Shown here: positions 1-7,046 of the stretch, in pieces
Layout: each line of letters starts with the position of its first letter
Numbering within the stretch: the first letter of the stretch is position 1
The notes under the pieces: model-generated
Databases searched by the model: none
The model's input: only the letters and a program-made list of their open reading frames with translations
What the model was told of the DNA's origin: nothing
Made by a program: the position numbers and the translations under genes
NCBI GenBank assembly: GCA_020631175.1
Contig: JAHDHT010000083.1
Span: forward strand, 4,785 to 16,618
Length of the DNA: 11,834 bases
From: Chitinophagales bacterium
Lineage (GTDB): Bacteria > Bacteroidota > Bacteroidia > Chitinophagales > JAHDHT01
Direction of reading: 5' to 3'

Positions 1-1838
1 TGTTAATTCCGCTTGTTTTAGGGGCGACCTGGTTTACTATTAAGTTTGCTTTTCCCGGTTTCAGGTACTTTGGAACGGCTATTAACACAGTACGAGGTAA
101 GTACGATAAGGCAGAATTATATGAATCTGATTTAAACGTAAATGATGGTGATAATCCGGATACGATTCGAGTTGAAGGTGCTGGTGAGGTAAGTCATTTT
201 CAGGCTTTAACGGCAGCCCTTTCAGCTACTGTTGGTTTGGGAAATATTGCAGGTGTTGCGGTGGCCGTTGTAATTGGTGGAGCCGGAGCAACTTTCTGGA
301 TGATTTTATGCGGTCTTTTGGGAATGGCTTCCAAGTTTGTAGAATGTACTCTTGGTGTAAAATATCGTGAAGTTAATGAGCATGGTAAAGTGTACGGTGG
401 GCCGATGTACTATTTATCAAAAGGTCTGAAAGAAAAGAATATGGGCGGCCTGGGCAAAGTGCTGGCCGTTTTATTTGCTATTATGTGTATTGGCGGATCT
501 TTTGGTGGAGGAAATATGTTTCAAGCGAATCAGGCTTATTCTATCTTTGAAACACAATTACAAAAATCTATTGCACCTGCAGATAATTTAGACGGTAAAG
601 TTTTACGCGTTAAAAATGTAGGCGTTCATAAAGAAATTTTGCAGCAAAGCGGTTTGAGTTATGCGGTTAGTAGTCAAAAAAATGAAGATGGTTCGAATAG
701 TTTCTTTTTGAAAAATAGCAAATTGACTATTGGTGTTGATTCTGCTGCAGTTGCCGGTTTATCGGGAGTGAATACAAAAGCGGCCTTTAATGGACAATCT
801 GTAAATTTCCCTGCTAATTTTCTACAATCTTTAATTGTTGGTCAGGAAGGAAGAGAATTTGAAGCCGGTCCGGGTAGAGGCAATACTACTGCCTTAACCA
901 GTATGTCTTCCGGTACTACTTTTAATATTAAAAGAGCCACTATAAATAACTCAATGAATATTAATCGACTTTACGGTAAAGGTTGGTTGTTCGGTTTAAT
1001 TATGTCTTTACTTGTTGCGGTAGTAATTATTGGGGGGATAAAGAGAATTGCTAATGTTACCGATAAGATAGTACCTATTATGGCTGGTATTTATGTATTG
1101 GCTGCATTGGTTATTTTATTATTAAATATCAGTTATATCCCGGCTGCCTTTGGTGCTATTTTTAGTGAAGCATTTGCACCGACTGCTGTTGCAGGTGGTT
1201 TCATTGGAGTATTGGTTCAAGGATTTAAACGGGCTGCTTTCAGTAACGAGGCAGGTATTGGTTCTGCTGCTATAGCTCACTCTGCAGTTAAAACAAATAA
1301 TCCTGCCAGTGAGGGTATTGTTGCTTTATTAGAGCCATTTATTGATACGGTTGTCATTTGTACAATGACTGCATTAGTGATTGTTATTACGAGTATGAAA
1401 GGGGATTTCTTATTAGGTAATATGGCTGCCGGAAATGCCGGTGATGGTGCTATGGTTCAATCTGTTGGTTATGTTTTAGAAGGTGTTGATTTAACTTCTT
1501 TTGCTTTTAACTCAACGATTCCTTACTTCTCTATTATCTTAACAATAGCAGTTATTTTATTTGCTTTCTCTACTATGATATCCTGGTCTTATTATGGACT
1601 TCAATCGTGGACGTATCTTTTTGGAAAGAGTAATATCAATGAAATTATTTATAAAATTTTATTCTGTCTATTTGTGATTATTGGTTCTGCATCTGCAATG
1701 AGTAATGTACTCAACTTTTCCGATGCAATGATATTTGCAATGATGGTACCGAATATGGTAGGGCTTGTTTTATTAGCTCCGGTAGTTAAAAAAGAACTTG
1801 ATAAGTATTTAACTAAGATTCGGAAAATAGAAGATTAA
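1..1838 (+). CDS. Alanine/glycine:cation symporter (AGCS family), 5' end cut off by window
   Basis: Inner-membrane sodium- or proton-coupled importer of alanine or glycine. The frame is open from base 3, so 611 residues are visible and the true start lies before the window; the TTG at 237 is internal, inside the conserved TVGLGNIAGVAVA stretch. Family signatures read in order: FQALTAALSATVG, GNIAGVAVA, FWMILCGLLGMASKFVECTL, GGPMYYL, GGGNMFQANQ, VVIIGGIKRIA, FSNEAGIGSAAIAHSA, LLEPFIDTVVICTMTALVI and a late YYGLQSWTYLFG. Multiple hydrophobic segments fit the multi-pass fold. Unlike typical AGCS proteins, roughly 140 residues (about bases 549-980), polar and rich in Ser, Asn and Gly, lie between GNMFQANQ and the next membrane helix, and another polar stretch of about 25 residues precedes FQALT. 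The gene ends in TAA within the A-run of a terminator. Family assignment is firm; substrate (Ala or Gly, Na+ or H+) is inferred. Confidence 0.93.
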   Translation, partial: LIPLVLGATWFTIKFAFPGFRYFGTAINTVRGKYDKAELYESDLNVNDGDNPDTIRVEGAGEVSHFQALTAALSATVGLGNIAGVAVAVVIGGAGATFWMILCGLLGMASKFVECTLGVKYREVNEHGKVYGGPMYYLSKGLKEKNMGGLGKVLAVLFAIMCIGGSFGGGNMFQANQAYSIFETQLQKSIAPADNLDGKVLRVKNVGVHKEILQQSGLSYAVSSQKNEDGSNSFFLKNSKLTIGVDSAAVAGLSGVNTKAAFNGQSVNFPANFLQSLIVGQEGREFEAGPGRGNTTALTSMSSGTTFNIKRATINNSMNINRLYGKGWLFGLIMSLLVAVVIIGGIKRIANVTDKIVPIMAGIYVLAALVILLLNISYIPAAFGAIFSEAFAPTAVAGGFIGVLVQGFKRAAFSNEAGIGSAAIAHSAVKTNNPASEGIVALLEPFIDTVVICTMTALVIVITSMKGDFLLGNMAAGNAGDGAMVQSVGYVLEGVDLTSFAFNSTIPYFSIILTIAVILFAFSTMISWSYYGLQSWTYLFGKSNINEIIYKILFCLFVIIGSASAMSNVLNFSDAMIFAMMVPNMVGLVLLAPVVKKELDKYLTKIRKIED

Positions 1839-1872
1839 AAAAAAGGCTGCAATTAAATTGCAGCCTTTTTTT
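1837..1872. terminator. Bidirectional rho-independent terminator between symporter and idi
   Basis: GGCTGCAATT (1845-1854) pairs with AATTGCAGCC (1856-1865), giving about 8-9 bp of stem and a small TAA-centred loop. It is flanked by eight A on the left and seven T on the right, so it can act as an intrinsic terminator in both directions. This suits two convergent genes: the symporter stop TAA ends at 1838 in the A-run, and the idi stop (complement of 1871-1873) overlaps the end of the T-run. Confidence 0.93.
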
Positions 1873-2410
1873 ATGCATATTTTTGAATGTGTTCCATATA
1901 TTTTGGAAACACAATTTTAAACCAAATGGTATAATTTTCCGGATGGAGGCTCATATCTAATTGAAGTTCCTGCAGGTTAATCCATTTCCAGTCTTCTACT
2001 TCTTCAGGATTTAATTCAGGAGCATTATTATATTTTCCAATTAATACATGATCAAGTTCATGTTCGGTTAAGCCGTTATCAAATTCTGATTTATAAATAA
2101 ATGAAAAGAGTGATTGCAAGGATGTACTAAAGCCTAATTCTTCTTCCAATCTTCTTTCACCGGCTTCTGTATTTGACTCTCCTTTTTGGGGGTGAGAACA
2201 ACAGGTATTACTCCATAAACCGGGTGAATGATATTTATGTGAAGCTCTTTTCTGTAGAAGCAATTCATTTTTATCATTTAAAATAAAAACTGAAAAGGCA
2301 CGATGTAGTAAGCCTTTTTCGTGTGCTTCCATTTTTGGAAGGATGCCTAATTCGTTATCTTTTTCATCTACTAAAATAACGTGATCATTTGTTCTTAAAG
2401 CTGCGGTCAT
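1871..2410 (-). CDS. idi: Isopentenyl-diphosphate delta-isomerase, type I (Nudix family)
   Basis: Converts IPP to DMAPP in the cytoplasm, providing the allylic primer for GGPP and so for carotenoids. The 179 residues match the usual length of bacterial type I enzymes. Visible features: the metal-binding histidines H30 and H36 in the HEKGLLHRAF segment, SNTCCSHP at 67-74 with the catalytic cysteine (C71) and metal-ligand H73, a Nudix-like AGERRLEEELG at 83-93, and TEHELDH at 115-121 holding E116 and E118, which correspond to the acidic catalytic and metal residues of the E. coli enzyme. It is the last gene of the carotenoid operon; its ATG overlaps the crtZ stop by one base (TAATG on the minus strand), suggesting translational coupling. 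A weak purine-rich AGAGAAG sits about 10 nt upstream. The stop falls in the shared terminator. Confidence 0.96.
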   Translation of the reverse strand: MTAALRTNDHVILVDEKDNELGILPKMEAHEKGLLHRAFSVFILNDKNELLLQKRASHKYHSPGLWSNTCCSHPQKGESNTEAGERRLEEELGFSTSLQSLFSFIYKSEFDNGLTEHELDHVLIGKYNNAPELNPEEVEDWKWINLQELQLDMSLHPENYTIWFKIVFPKYMEHIQKYA

Positions 2411-2877
2411 TATTTATTGGCTTCTCTTGCTGTTTTAAAATATTTAAATGGAACGAATAGCATTCCAAAACATTCTCCATCTTCTTTGCCTAATTTCTTG
2501 TGGTGAATTTTATGTGCTTTTCTTAATCCAACCAGATATGGGTTTTTGGTTTTTTTAAACCATTTGAATCGTTGATGAATTAAGACATCATGGACTAAAA
2601 AATAAGCTATTCCATAAAGCATAATTCCAATACCAACCGGAAAACGAAAATCTATTCCATTTAAGGTTCCAAAAATGATTAGTAAAGCACTTGGAACGGC
2701 AAAAATGAAAAAGAACAAATCATTTTTTTCAAAGATATGGTCATATCTTGGTTGGTGATGGTCTTCGTGTAACAACCATAAAAAACCATGCATTACATAT
2801 TTATGTGTACACCAGGTAATTCCTTCCATAATACAGAAAGTAAGAACGCAGATGCATATAAAGCTTAGTATACTCAT
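2410..2877 (-). CDS. crtZ: Beta-carotene 3-hydroxylase (CrtZ, di-iron fatty-acid-hydroxylase superfamily)
   Basis: Membrane non-haem di-iron monooxygenase that adds a 3-hydroxyl to beta-ionone rings, here presumably the single ring of a monocyclic carotene. In 155 residues all four histidine clusters are present: H25-x4-H30, H37-x2-HH40-41, H96-x4-H101 and H122-x2-HH125-126. Hydrophobic segments at about 3-22, 54-72 and 80-95 place the clusters at the membrane face. The conserved tail GKEDGECFGMLFVPFKYF is typical of Bacteroidota CrtZ. It lies 9 nt after crtB and overlaps idi by one base. No internal defects are seen. Whether both ends of a bicyclic substrate are also hydroxylated (zeaxanthin) cannot be told from sequence. 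Confidence 0.95.
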   Translation of the reverse strand: MSILSFICICVLTFCIMEGITWCTHKYVMHGFLWLLHEDHHQPRYDHIFEKNDLFFFIFAVPSALLIIFGTLNGIDFRFPVGIGIMLYGIAYFLVHDVLIHQRFKWFKKTKNPYLVGLRKAHKIHHKKLGKEDGECFGMLFVPFKYFKTAREANK

Positions 2878-2886
2878 TCTGTTAAA

Positions 2887-3726
2887 TTAATAAATCCCCG
2901 CAATGTGTCGTACATAAGAATCGGCCAGAATCATCAGTTTACGAGGATCCGAAACTCTTATTCTTTCCTGCATGATTTTCTTGGCTTCCGTTTGCTTTAA
3001 CTTAGCTAATAATTTTTTATAGTAGCGATAGGCTACAAAAACCCCAAGTTTAGCACTTACAGGAAGTTTTACAAGTCCTTCATAGGCTGCATTGAAATCG
3101 TCTTCAATTTCTGCTATGATTTTAATTTTATCTTCATTTGAAAGGCTGCTAAAATCTACATCGGGAAAGTATGTTCGATCTAAGGTATTGATATCAGCAT
3201 TGAGGTCTCTTAGGAAATTTACCTTTTGAAATGCTGAACCTAAACGCATTGCCGGAGCTTTTAACGCTTCGTATTTTTTTTGATCTCCTTTTACAAAAAC
3301 CTTTAAACACATTAAGCCAACTACATCTGCCGAACCGTAGATATATTCATTAAACTCTTCAATCGTATGGTAGACTTTTTTGGTAAGATCAGTGCGCATA
3401 CTTTTAAGAAAAGCCTGCACGAGATGATCATCAATTTTAAACTCTTTAACGGTTTTCTGAAAGGCGTTTAGAATCGGATTCAAACTGATACCTGCATTTA
3501 GAGAATTATAATATTCTTTTTCAAATTTATCGAGTAATGCTTCTTTCTCGTATTCGTGAAAGCTGTCTACAATCTCATCAGCAACTCTTACAAAGCCGTA
3601 AATATTATAGATGTTTTCTCTAATCTCAGGGCTCAACAACTTTACTGCAAGAGAAAAAGAAGTGCTGTATTTTTTTGTTATTAGTTTAGCACTTGCAGCA
3701 GAATACTCATCAAACATCAATTTCAT
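2887..3726 (-). CDS. crtB: Phytoene synthase (CrtB, trans-isoprenyl diphosphate synthase, head-to-head)
   Basis: Condenses two GGPP to 15-cis-phytoene, the first committed carotenoid step. The 279 residues match the compact Bacteroidota form. The two Mg-diphosphate-binding aspartate motifs are intact: DEIVD at 50-54, following YGFVRVA, and DLNAD at 174-178 within NFLRDLNAD. KKYSTSFSLA near residues 18-27 is the usual N-terminal signature, and GSADVVGLMCL at 131-141 is also family-typical. The start ATG overlaps the crtI stop in the arrangement ATGA (4 nt), the classic coupled junction. A second Met at position 4 is a possible alternative start, but the overlap favours the first. A 30-carbon role (squalene synthase-like) is unlikely given the crtI neighbour and close resemblance to Bacteroidota CrtB. 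Confidence 0.96.
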   Translation of the reverse strand: MKLMFDEYSAASAKLITKKYSTSFSLAVKLLSPEIRENIYNIYGFVRVADEIVDSFHEYEKEALLDKFEKEYYNSLNAGISLNPILNAFQKTVKEFKIDDHLVQAFLKSMRTDLTKKVYHTIEEFNEYIYGSADVVGLMCLKVFVKGDQKKYEALKAPAMRLGSAFQKVNFLRDLNADINTLDRTYFPDVDFSSLSNEDKIKIIAEIEDDFNAAYEGLVKLPVSAKLGVFVAYRYYKKLLAKLKQTEAKKIMQERIRVSDPRKLMILADSYVRHIAGIY

Positions 3727-5186
3727 ATGAACTGGTTTTTAATTAATCCTGAAACAATTTTTCCTGAAATCAGGGAAGGAGGAACTCCCGGTCCCGGTAC
3801 AGTTAATTGTCCCGTAAAAAATAAATTATTCACCTTACTACTTTTTAAATTAGGTCGTAAAAAGGCGGTTTGTGTGAGTATGTTAGCCAGACCGTAAGCA
3901 TTTCCTTTGTATGAATTGTAATCTTCTTTAAAATCGTTCACACAATAGGATTCGACAAACAGCATGTCATCTTTTAATTTTTGTCCGGTTAGTTTTTCTA
4001 ATCGGGTAATTATAATGTCTAAGTATTTTTTTCTTAGTGTTTCTGTGTCTTCTAAATCAGGAGCAAGTGGTATCAAAAATGTAGCAGCTTCTTTTCCTTC
4101 CGGAGCGAAAGAATTATCTGTCTGACTTGGAAAGCTGGCATAAAATAATGGATCATTAGGCCATTTCGGGTCGTCATAAATATCAGCTGCATGCACATCA
4201 AATTCTGTATCGAAGAATAAGGTATGATGCGCAATGTTTTTCAACTTTTTATTAAAACCGATGTAAAATAAGAGGCTTGAAGGAGCAAAGATTCGCTTGT
4301 CCCAATAATTTTCAGAATACTGTCGCCATGGTTTGTCTAAAAGTGTTTCAGTATGATGATAATCTGCTCCACTTAAGACGATATCTGTTTCAATCTTCTC
4401 ACCATTCACAAGAATGTGATTAATCTTTCCGTCTTTAACCGGCAGCTCTTCAACATTGGCATTCAGATGAAATTTTACGTTCATACTTTCAGCCATTTTC
4501 TGAATACCTTCCACCACTTTAAACATTCCACCTTTCGGATGCCAGGTGCCTAGACCAAAATCGGCCCAATTCATAAAGTTGTAAAGCCCTGGTGTATTAT
4601 CAGGTTTTGCTCCTAAGAACAGAACCGGAAATTCAAGCACTTTAATTAGTTTAGGATTGCTTATATTTTTTCTTACCTGTTGCCTGATTGTTTGGAAAAG
4701 TTGATTAAGTTTTCCAACAGTTTCTTTACTTATTAATTCGAACGGGGAGAGTCCCGGTTTATAAACCATTTTTTCAACAGCTACAGCGTAATTCTTTTTG
4801 GCGCTTTCTAAAAAGGCCAGTAAATGTTGCGAAGATCCTTTTTCTTCCTTTTCAAACGCTTCAAATATTTCGTCCAGATTTCCGGAAATATGCATAGAGT
4901 CATGCGGAGCGAAATAAACCTGATATCCCGGATTTAATTTATCCAAAACATAATAATCAGATGGCTGATGTTTAAAATCTCCGAAGAACTTTTCAAAAAT
5001 ATCAGGCATCCAATACCAGGTTGGCCCCATATCGAATGTAAAGCCATCTCGCTTTAATTGGCGGGCTCTTCCGCCGATTCTGTCGTTCTTTTCAAGAACT
5101 GTGACATCGAAACCGTCATTAGCTAAATAACAAGCTGCTGATAATGAGGAAAATCCCGAGCCGATGATGTGTACTTTCTTTTGCAT
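3723..5186 (-). CDS. crtI: Phytoene desaturase (CrtI-type FAD amine-oxidoreductase)
   Basis: FAD-dependent, membrane-associated desaturase that takes phytoene through four desaturations to lycopene. In 487 residues the N-terminal dinucleotide site reads GSGFSSLSA at 9-17, with E32 as the ribose-binding acid, followed by GGRAR (38-42) and FDMGPTWYWMP. The third glycine of GxGxxG is a serine here, which I recall as common in Bacteroidota CrtI. The C-terminal FAD signature is FFTGQLTVPGPGVPPSLISGK at about 456-476. It overlaps crtB by 4 nt. The other CrtI-like protein in the operon (the gene ending at 7039) is assigned CrtD, because this one carries the WYWMP and TGQLTVPGPGVPP forms typical of CrtI and sits next to crtB. 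The exact number of desaturations is inferred. Confidence 0.94.
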   Translation of the reverse strand: MQKKVHIIGSGFSSLSAACYLANDGFDVTVLEKNDRIGGRARQLKRDGFTFDMGPTWYWMPDIFEKFFGDFKHQPSDYYVLDKLNPGYQVYFAPHDSMHISGNLDEIFEAFEKEEKGSSQHLLAFLESAKKNYAVAVEKMVYKPGLSPFELISKETVGKLNQLFQTIRQQVRKNISNPKLIKVLEFPVLFLGAKPDNTPGLYNFMNWADFGLGTWHPKGGMFKVVEGIQKMAESMNVKFHLNANVEELPVKDGKINHILVNGEKIETDIVLSGADYHHTETLLDKPWRQYSENYWDKRIFAPSSLLFYIGFNKKLKNIAHHTLFFDTEFDVHAADIYDDPKWPNDPLFYASFPSQTDNSFAPEGKEAATFLIPLAPDLEDTETLRKKYLDIIITRLEKLTGQKLKDDMLFVESYCVNDFKEDYNSYKGNAYGLANILTQTAFLRPNLKSSKVNNLFFTGQLTVPGPGVPPSLISGKIVSGLIKNQFI

Positions 5187-5266
5187 AGAATGTAGGATTA
5201 ACCACAGCAGGGCTCGAATTGTTTAGAGATCGATGTTAATTTTTTCACGGTATTAGACAATATACA
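5187..5266 (-). other. 80-nt spacer between crtY and crtI, largest gap in the operon
   Basis: All other junctions in the operon overlap or are separated by no more than 9 nt. On the minus strand a TTG followed 19 nt later by TAACATCG resembles a Bacteroidota promoter, but the -7 element has two mismatches to TAnnTTTG. There is no convincing terminator hairpin. An internal promoter for crtI-crtB-crtZ-idi is possible but not demonstrated. Confidence 0.35.
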
Positions 5267-6421
5267 CTAAATACCGAGTTTTTGTCTAAGAATTGCGCGT
5301 AAAAACTTGGCAGGCTTAAACGAAGACATTATAGCAATATCTTCCTGAATGGTGCTCTCTTCGTCTAAAAATTTGAAAATTTGTTGAATACTATTTTTAG
5401 AATATAGCTCTTCAAACAAGGCAGCAGCTTTGTCGTTTCGATACGATAAAACATCTAAAAACAACTGATCCATAATCTGATAGCGCTTTGAATAAACTCC
5501 ATCCATCGGATCTTTATTTTCTTTCAGATTTTGAATGACTTTAGCGGCTTTTTTTTCTGAATTTTTAAAAGCATAACCGGTTGAGGCTTTTACCCATCCT
5601 CCTGATGTTCCTATTTTAAAATGTCCAAGTTTATGATCTTGCTGAAAATCGTAAGTGGTCATTGGAATTACACCTTGTTCGGTTTTAAATATTTTATAGG
5701 GCCTTTTACTGATATATTTTTCAATGTAGATTTTTATATGCTCATCATAAGAAGCATCTTCAATTAAATCTTTACTGAAAAGAGTAAATTCAACTAAAGC
5801 TTTTCGTTTTGTAATTGGTAAAACATAGGTGAAGCTGCATAAGTCTTTATAACTTAATCTGAAGTCCATCAGATTCGCAGTTTCAATGTCAAAAATATCC
5901 TCTCTAAATAAAACAAATGCACCTTTGAAATGCTGTTTTAAATAAATTTCATTGGTGTTTTCTAGCTTTTGTAAATCGGGCCGACTGTCAAAGCAGTATG
6001 TGCATTCAATTTTTTCTTCGCTTTTAAAATGAATTTCAACTTGATTTACTTTTGGCTGAACATTTAATACTTCATCGTGTATAAGATGAATGCCAGGAAA
6101 CTGGTCTAAGTACCTTAATGCATATTCATAGAAATATCGGGCTTCAATAGATTTATAACGGTAGGGATCAAGGTTAAAAGTGTAGGATTTTTTATTATGA
6201 AATTCTGCCTTATCCCAAGTCTTTTGAGCTATTAAATCCCATCTTGAAAATCCTTCCTCCCAGAAACTCCAGGTACGATCATTTTCAGTCTTTTTACTTT
6301 TGTCTATGATCGCAATTTTTTTGTGCTTAAAAAAATCATAATGCTCTTTAATTTGAATGAGCATTTGTAAGCCTGATAAACCGGCACCTATTATTACGAT
6401 ATCATAAAACTGGGAATGCAT
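5267..6421 (-). CDS. crtY: Lycopene beta-cyclase (CrtY/CrtL flavoprotein family)
   Basis: Cyclises a psi end of lycopene to a beta-ionone ring. I choose the ATG at 6421 (MHSQFYDIVIIGAG, 384 residues) because the longer open frame begins with a TTG at 6451 and adds ten residues that deepen the overlap with cruF. Visible features: the dinucleotide site GAGLSG at 12-17, the family-typical NDRTWSFWE at 47-55, FDSRP at 144-148, QHFKG at 163-167, LVEFTLFS at 209-216 with E211 at the position of the conserved cyclase acid, GVIPM near 250-254, and GTSGGWVKASTGYAF at 271-285. The start overlaps the cruF end by 20 nt. With CruF and CrtD in the same operon it probably acts on one end only in the final product, but sequence alone cannot separate mono- from bicyclase activity. 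Confidence 0.93.
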   Translation of the reverse strand: MHSQFYDIVIIGAGLSGLQMLIQIKEHYDFFKHKKIAIIDKSKKTENDRTWSFWEEGFSRWDLIAQKTWDKAEFHNKKSYTFNLDPYRYKSIEARYFYEYALRYLDQFPGIHLIHDEVLNVQPKVNQVEIHFKSEEKIECTYCFDSRPDLQKLENTNEIYLKQHFKGAFVLFREDIFDIETANLMDFRLSYKDLCSFTYVLPITKRKALVEFTLFSKDLIEDASYDEHIKIYIEKYISKRPYKIFKTEQGVIPMTTYDFQQDHKLGHFKIGTSGGWVKASTGYAFKNSEKKAAKVIQNLKENKDPMDGVYSKRYQIMDQLFLDVLSYRNDKAAALFEELYSKNSIQQIFKFLDEESTIQEDIAIMSSFKPAKFLRAILRQKLGI

Positions 6422-7046
6422 AGAAATAAATAAAGTAAACGAGTTGCACAAGATAAACTTGAATGCTGAATGTTTTATTTAATTGAATTTGAAATTGTAA
6501 AATAATAAATGCTAAAATAGCAGCGATTACATACCAGGCTATAAAGTTGCTTAAGGGTGGATGATGAATTGCCCACGACCAATAATCAAATTTTGGCGCT
6601 GTTGGTTCAATAAAGAAATCAATCAAAATCATTAATAAAGCCGCTAAAGCGATAGTTAACCATTTAGAATTAGTAAATAAAGATGCAATAGCTGTACAGG
6701 CAAAAATCAGCACCATCCAATTAGCTCCTATTAATAATGGAACATCAAAAAGTTTTATGCCTAAATTTTCTCCATATGTATATGCACCAAAGGGGAATCC
6801 TGTTTTTACGCCAATCACCTCTATGATAAATCCTAAACAATAGACTAATAATAGGCATATGATTGTTTTCAAATTTAGTTCGGGCAGGCTGATTAAAAAT
6901 AGCACCGTTATCAGAGATAAGTTAATAACCGTTTTACTTGCAAACCAGTCTTTATAGCCAATACTTATACCGATCATTGCTGAAATGTGAAACAGCCATA
7001 TTAGAAAAATGGCAATCTTGTTTTTATGCTTTAAAAACTTATACAT
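6402..7046 (-). CDS. cruF: Carotenoid 1',2'-hydratase, CruF family (DUF422-type membrane protein)
   Basis: Integral membrane protein that hydrates the terminal C-1',2' double bond of an acyclic psi end, giving a 1'-hydroxyl, as in myxol, saproxanthin and bacterioruberin-type pathways. The 214 residues include about six to seven hydrophobic segments. Conserved family features: E76 followed by KTGFPFGAYTYG at 81-92, DVPLLIGANW at 101-110, and D143-x3-E147 (DFFIEPTAPKFDYWSW), with the later NFIAWY. The start ATG lies inside the last 8 nt of crtD, and the end overlaps the crtY start by 20 nt, so all three are probably translated together. It is unlike the unrelated CrtC hydratase. Assignment rests on the motifs and on the crtD/crtY neighbours. 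Confidence 0.92.
   Translation of the reverse strand: MYKFLKHKNKIAIFLIWLFHISAMIGISIGYKDWFASKTVINLSLITVLFLISLPELNLKTIICLLLVYCLGFIIEVIGVKTGFPFGAYTYGENLGIKLFDVPLLIGANWMVLIFACTAIASLFTNSKWLTIALAALLMILIDFFIEPTAPKFDYWSWAIHHPPLSNFIAWYVIAAILAFIILQFQIQLNKTFSIQVYLVQLVYFIYFYAFPVL

Noticed and set aside
237..239. TTG at 237 as the symporter start
   Set aside because: It lies within the conserved TVGLGNIAG stretch, and the frame is open with family-like sequence back to base 3, so the gene simply begins before the window.
6422..6451. Longer crtY start at TTG 6451
   Set aside because: Adds ten residues before the conserved Rossmann start, uses a rare start codon and deepens the overlap with cruF to 50 nt; the ATG at 6421 fits the family better.
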